A program made the translations under genes and the position numbers. A stretch of DNA of 64,000 nucleotides from Cyclina sinensis (Eukaryota > Mollusca > Bivalvia > Venerida > Veneridae), in the NCBI GenBank assembly GCA_012932295.1, contig JAAONU010000002.1, forward strand, positions 22,475,770-22,539,769, in the 5' to 3' direction. Positions 61,140 through 64,000 of the stretch are shown here, one piece after another; positions within the stretch are counted from its first letter, which is position 1, and each line of letters starts with the position of its first letter. The notes under the pieces are model-generated. The model was not told the origin of the DNA. It saw nothing but the letters and a program-made list of their open reading frames with translations, and did no database searches.

Positions 61140-61669
61140 TTATAATAACACCGTCAAACTTTATTGGAAGGTAGGTCTGTCTGTTTAAGAAATCTTGAGA
61201 CGCGAACTTCTTCTATATTACTAGGACTATCGATATGTAAGTTGGCGTGCATGTTCACCAATAAGTGTAGATGTACGTGATGCGTTTTTCGTGCACATTA
61301 ATGCCAACTATGCGGTCTTATGGTCCATCTTAGCGATGAAAACTACTTTTACGTTTCCAGGGCTGTCGATTCAAAACTTGGTCAGAGTATAATCTTGTGA
61401 CTCTAACTACATCCACATGTCTATAACTGTTGATTTGAAACTTTGTGTGCATGTTCACCAATAAGTGTAGATGTGCGTGACTTGTTTTTCATTCATGCCA
61501 ATGCCCGCCTTGTGGATTTGCGACCTGCCATAACAATATCATGTGATGAGAACTTCTTCCACATTTCTAGGGCTATCGATTTGAAATTGTGCGCATGATG
61601 CGTTTTTATGCACCCCTCCACCACCTCCCCCCTCACTTCCCGCGCGTGGGAGCGGTTCTCTTGTTTAAT
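61140..61669 (+). repeat. ~240-bp core repeat ending in hairpin and CTCTTGTTTAAT
   Basis: GTGCATGTTCACCAATAAGT followed by GTAGATGTACGTGA occurs at about 61250 and 61450, with ACTTCTTC-A-ATTTCTAGGGCTATCGAT at about 61208 and 61552. The right end has CCC-GCGCGT-GGG and CTCTTGTTTAAT (61658-61669), the same terminus as other elements. It may form one composite with 60433-61130. Confidence 0.55.
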
Positions 61670-62019
61670 GAAAGGATATCCCATAGTCATGAGAAGCAAG
61701 AGATTAAATCCTTATAGTCGTCGCAAGAAGCAGATTTCAGAGGCAAACAGAGTTAGGCGTTGCTTACTGACGGGCATTTGTTTATCTAGAGATCCAAAAC
61801 TTTGAAACTCCAGGGTCAGTTGGAATGAAGGACAGAGTCCTCGCTCGCCCTTTCTTACATTCACCAGCCAACCTAGATGCAAATTAACGAAAATAATTGA
61901 TTTAACAGCTTTGTAATATTAAGTACAACTTTGTGCAAAATATGTCAAATCCACGATGATATGCAGTGATGTTATACATGTATATTCAAACAAAATTATT
62001 ATAACAAGTTTTTTGGGTT
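61670..62019. other. Intergenic spacer
   Basis: No feature recognised. Confidence 0.45.
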
Positions 62020-62330
62020 TTTAGGTCGACTATTCGAAGAATAAGGAGGGCTATAGTTCTCGCCCAGGCGTCGGCGTTGGTTCAGGTTAAAGTTTTTCGG
62101 CAAGGTTACATTATTCACCTAACCCTTGCAGATATAGCCCTGAAAGTTACAATACTTGTTTACTATCAAGAGCTTACTCTGCTAACAAGAGGAGGTAACT
62201 GTGTCAAGCATTTTGTGTGAATTATGGCCACTTTTCGACTTAGAAATATGGTTAAAGTTTTTTGGCAAGGTAGCACTACTCACCTTTCCCTTTCAGATAT
62301 AGCCCTGAAACATACAATATTATTATACCT
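62020..62330 (+). mobile_element. Truncated 5' part of the TCGACTATTCGAA element
   Basis: TCGACTATTCGAAGAATAAGG and AGGGCTATAGTTCTCGCCC at 62023 onward, followed by fewer than two core units, then loss of homology near 62330. The next 260 bp (62331-62588) hold a GTACAGTC-rich spacer. Confidence 0.75.
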
Positions 62331-62588
62331 CAATTTCATTTACAATGTTAATCTTCCATAGGCCACCGTGACATAAAAGTACAGTCAGAAAAAAATTACT
62401 GTCGGAAAAATACTGTCACCCGCTACCATAGGTACAGAATTTTCGAAAATTATACTGTACCATTCGCGCATGCGCGATATCTATTTTTACAATGACTTTT
62501 CTGTGATAATCAGTTTACTGTGATAACCAGTTTACTTTTATTGTTAAATTGCTGTTTCATTACCATGATTACTTTAATTAAATATTAT

Positions 62589-63995
62589 TAGCTCGACTAT
62601 TCGAAGAATAAGGAGGGCTATAGTTCTCGCCCTGGCGTCGGCGTTGGCGTTGGTTCAGGTTAAAGTTTTAGGGCAAGGTAACATTATTCACCTAACCCTT
62701 GCAGATATAGCCCTGAAACTTACAATACTTGTTTACCATCAACAGCTTACTCTACTAACAAGAGGAGGTAACTCTGTCAAGCATTTTGTATGAATTATGG
62801 CCACTTTTGGACTTAGAAATTTGGTTAAAGTTTTTGGGCAAGGTAGTACTAGTCACCTAACCCTTGCAGATATAGCCCTGAAACTTACAAAACTTGTTTA
62901 CCATCAACAGCTTACTCTACTAACAAGAGGAGATAACTCTGTCAAGCATTTTGTATGAATTATGGCCTCTTTTCGACTTAGAAATTTGGTTAAAGTGTTT
63001 GGGCAAGGTAGTACTAGTCACCTTTCCCTTGCAGATACAGGCCTGAAACATACAATACTAGTTTACCCTCAAGATCATAGTCTAATCAGAAGAGGAGATA
63101 ACTGTGTGAAGCAATTTGTGTGAATTATGGCCTCTTTTCGACTTAGAAATTTGGTTAAAGTTTTTGGGCAAGGTAGTACTAGTCACCTTTCCCTTGCAGA
63201 TATAGGCCTGAAACTTACAATTCTTGTTAACCATCAAGAGCTTAGTCTGCTCACAAGAGGATATAACTGTGTCAAGCATTTTGTTTGAATTATGGCCCCT
63301 TTTCGACTTAGAAATGTGGTTAAAGTTTTTTGGCACGGTAGTACTAGTCACCTTTCCCTTGCAGGTATAGCCCTGAAACACACAATACTAGTTTACCCTC
63401 AAGATCTTAGTCTAATCACAAGAGGAGATAACTGTGTCTAGCATTTTATGTGAATTATGGCCTCTTTTGACTTAGAAATTTGGTTAAAGTTTTTGGGCAA
63501 GGTAGTACTACTCACCTTTCCCTTGCAGGTATAGGCCTGAAACTTACAATTCTTGTTAACCATCAAGAGCTTAGTCTGCTCACAAGAGGAGATAACTGTG
63601 TCAAGCATTTTGTGTGAATTATGGCCTGTGTTTGACTTAGAAATCCCCCCCGGCCGGATTTTTTTTTAATACATAGGTACTTGACTCCCCGTCCACCTTC
63701 AACCCCCTCCTCCCCCAACCTGTCCCTTCCCCCTCTCCGATTTTTTTTATTATTAAATAGGTACTTCACTCCCCGTCCACCCTCAACCCCCTCCTCCCCT
63801 CCCCCGGGCCAGATTTTGTTTTTAGATTAATTCATAGGTACTTCACTCTCTATCCACCCTCAAGAGACTGCCACAAGAGGAGATAACTTTGTCGAGGATT
63901 TTGTGTGAATTTTGACTTTAAAAGGTTTTATAACCCTTCAGTGTCAAGTACTGAGAATAGTCGAGCGCGCTGTCCTATGACAGCTCTTGTTTAAT
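62589..63995 (+). mobile_element. Full-length tandem-core element with 12-bp subterminal inverted repeats
   Basis: GCTCGACTATTC (62592-62603) is perfectly inverted as GAATAGTCGAGC (63955-63966). About six ~165-bp core units (GGTTAAAGTTTTTGGGCAAGG, CTTGCAGATATAGCCCTGAAAC, AGAGGAGATAACTGTGTCAAGC) lie between. The right end has the hairpin CTGTC-CTAT-GACAG (63970-63983) within GAG...CTC and ends CTCTTGTTTAAT. No protein. A pyrimidine-rich triplicate sits at 63645-63850. Confidence 0.82.
63645..63850. repeat. Pyrimidine-rich ~82-bp triplicate inside the element
   Basis: CATAGGTACTTCACTCCCCG then CCTCAACCCCCTCCTCCC recurs at about 63671, 63756 and 63831. It differs from the core and appears to replace part of one unit. 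Confidence 0.75.
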
Positions 63996-64000
63996 AAAGT

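Overview
The window is eukaryotic, AT-rich, gene-poor genomic DNA, most likely from a bivalve mollusc. The evidence is the repeat content: dispersed elements with ~145-350 bp tandem cores and GTCC/GTCG (ACGG-type) microsatellites like the bivalve 'pearl'/Helentron-like elements, tRNA-derived SINEs resembling molluscan RUDI/V-SINEs, several unrelated satellite arrays, and intron-type splice signals. There are no operons, ribosome binding sites or CRISPR arrays. The species cannot be named from sequence alone.

Only three loci look like intact host genes. (1) At 4303-5093 (+) is the terminal exon of a double hot-dog, acyl-ACP-thioesterase-like protein. (2) At 18496-18696 (+) and (3) 43515-43715 (-) are two divergently oriented paralogues of a 66-residue secreted, cationic, six-cysteine peptide. 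They are ungapped and identical at 34 of 66 residues, with the same cysteine spacing and a splice acceptor just upstream of the ATG in both. The first also has a plausible TATA promoter and non-coding exon 1 at 17731-17803. I do not recognise the family; the pair is the most interesting coding content here. A weak, probably broken exon lies at 56718-56955.

Mobile elements: a decayed pogo/Tigger-type DNA transposon (33249-35110, -), a decayed Tc1-type transposon (52230-53345, +), four copies of one SINE family (15167-15455 complete with a 12-bp target-site duplication; 36614-36800, 46427-46573 and 48448-48710 truncated), two further tRNA-headed SINE types (50340-50555; 41370-41420 and 56262-56340), a hAT-like MITE (58060-58970), a 147-bp near-perfect hairpin (38977-39123), and at least ten tandem-core dispersed elements (2711-3990, 5462-5935, 5965-7600, 8466-9085, 9086-10509, 11010-12295, 14818-15960, 20545-22497, 22498-22870, 40540-40960, 57498-59550, 60433-61669, 62020-63995). 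Several of these share subterminal inverted repeats, a 3' hairpin and a CTCTTGTT end, a layout expected of non-autonomous rolling-circle elements.

Tandem arrays: ~62 bp (1-1262, with an orientation switch), 14/17 bp organised into a 1399-bp higher-order repeat (25329-30252), ~43 bp (31140-31990), CAT-rich (32140-32520), ~47 bp (36450-37890), 60 bp (41690-43415, ending ~100 bp from the second peptide gene), and ~20 bp (54060-54470). The remaining stretches are AT-rich sequence in which I see no gene.
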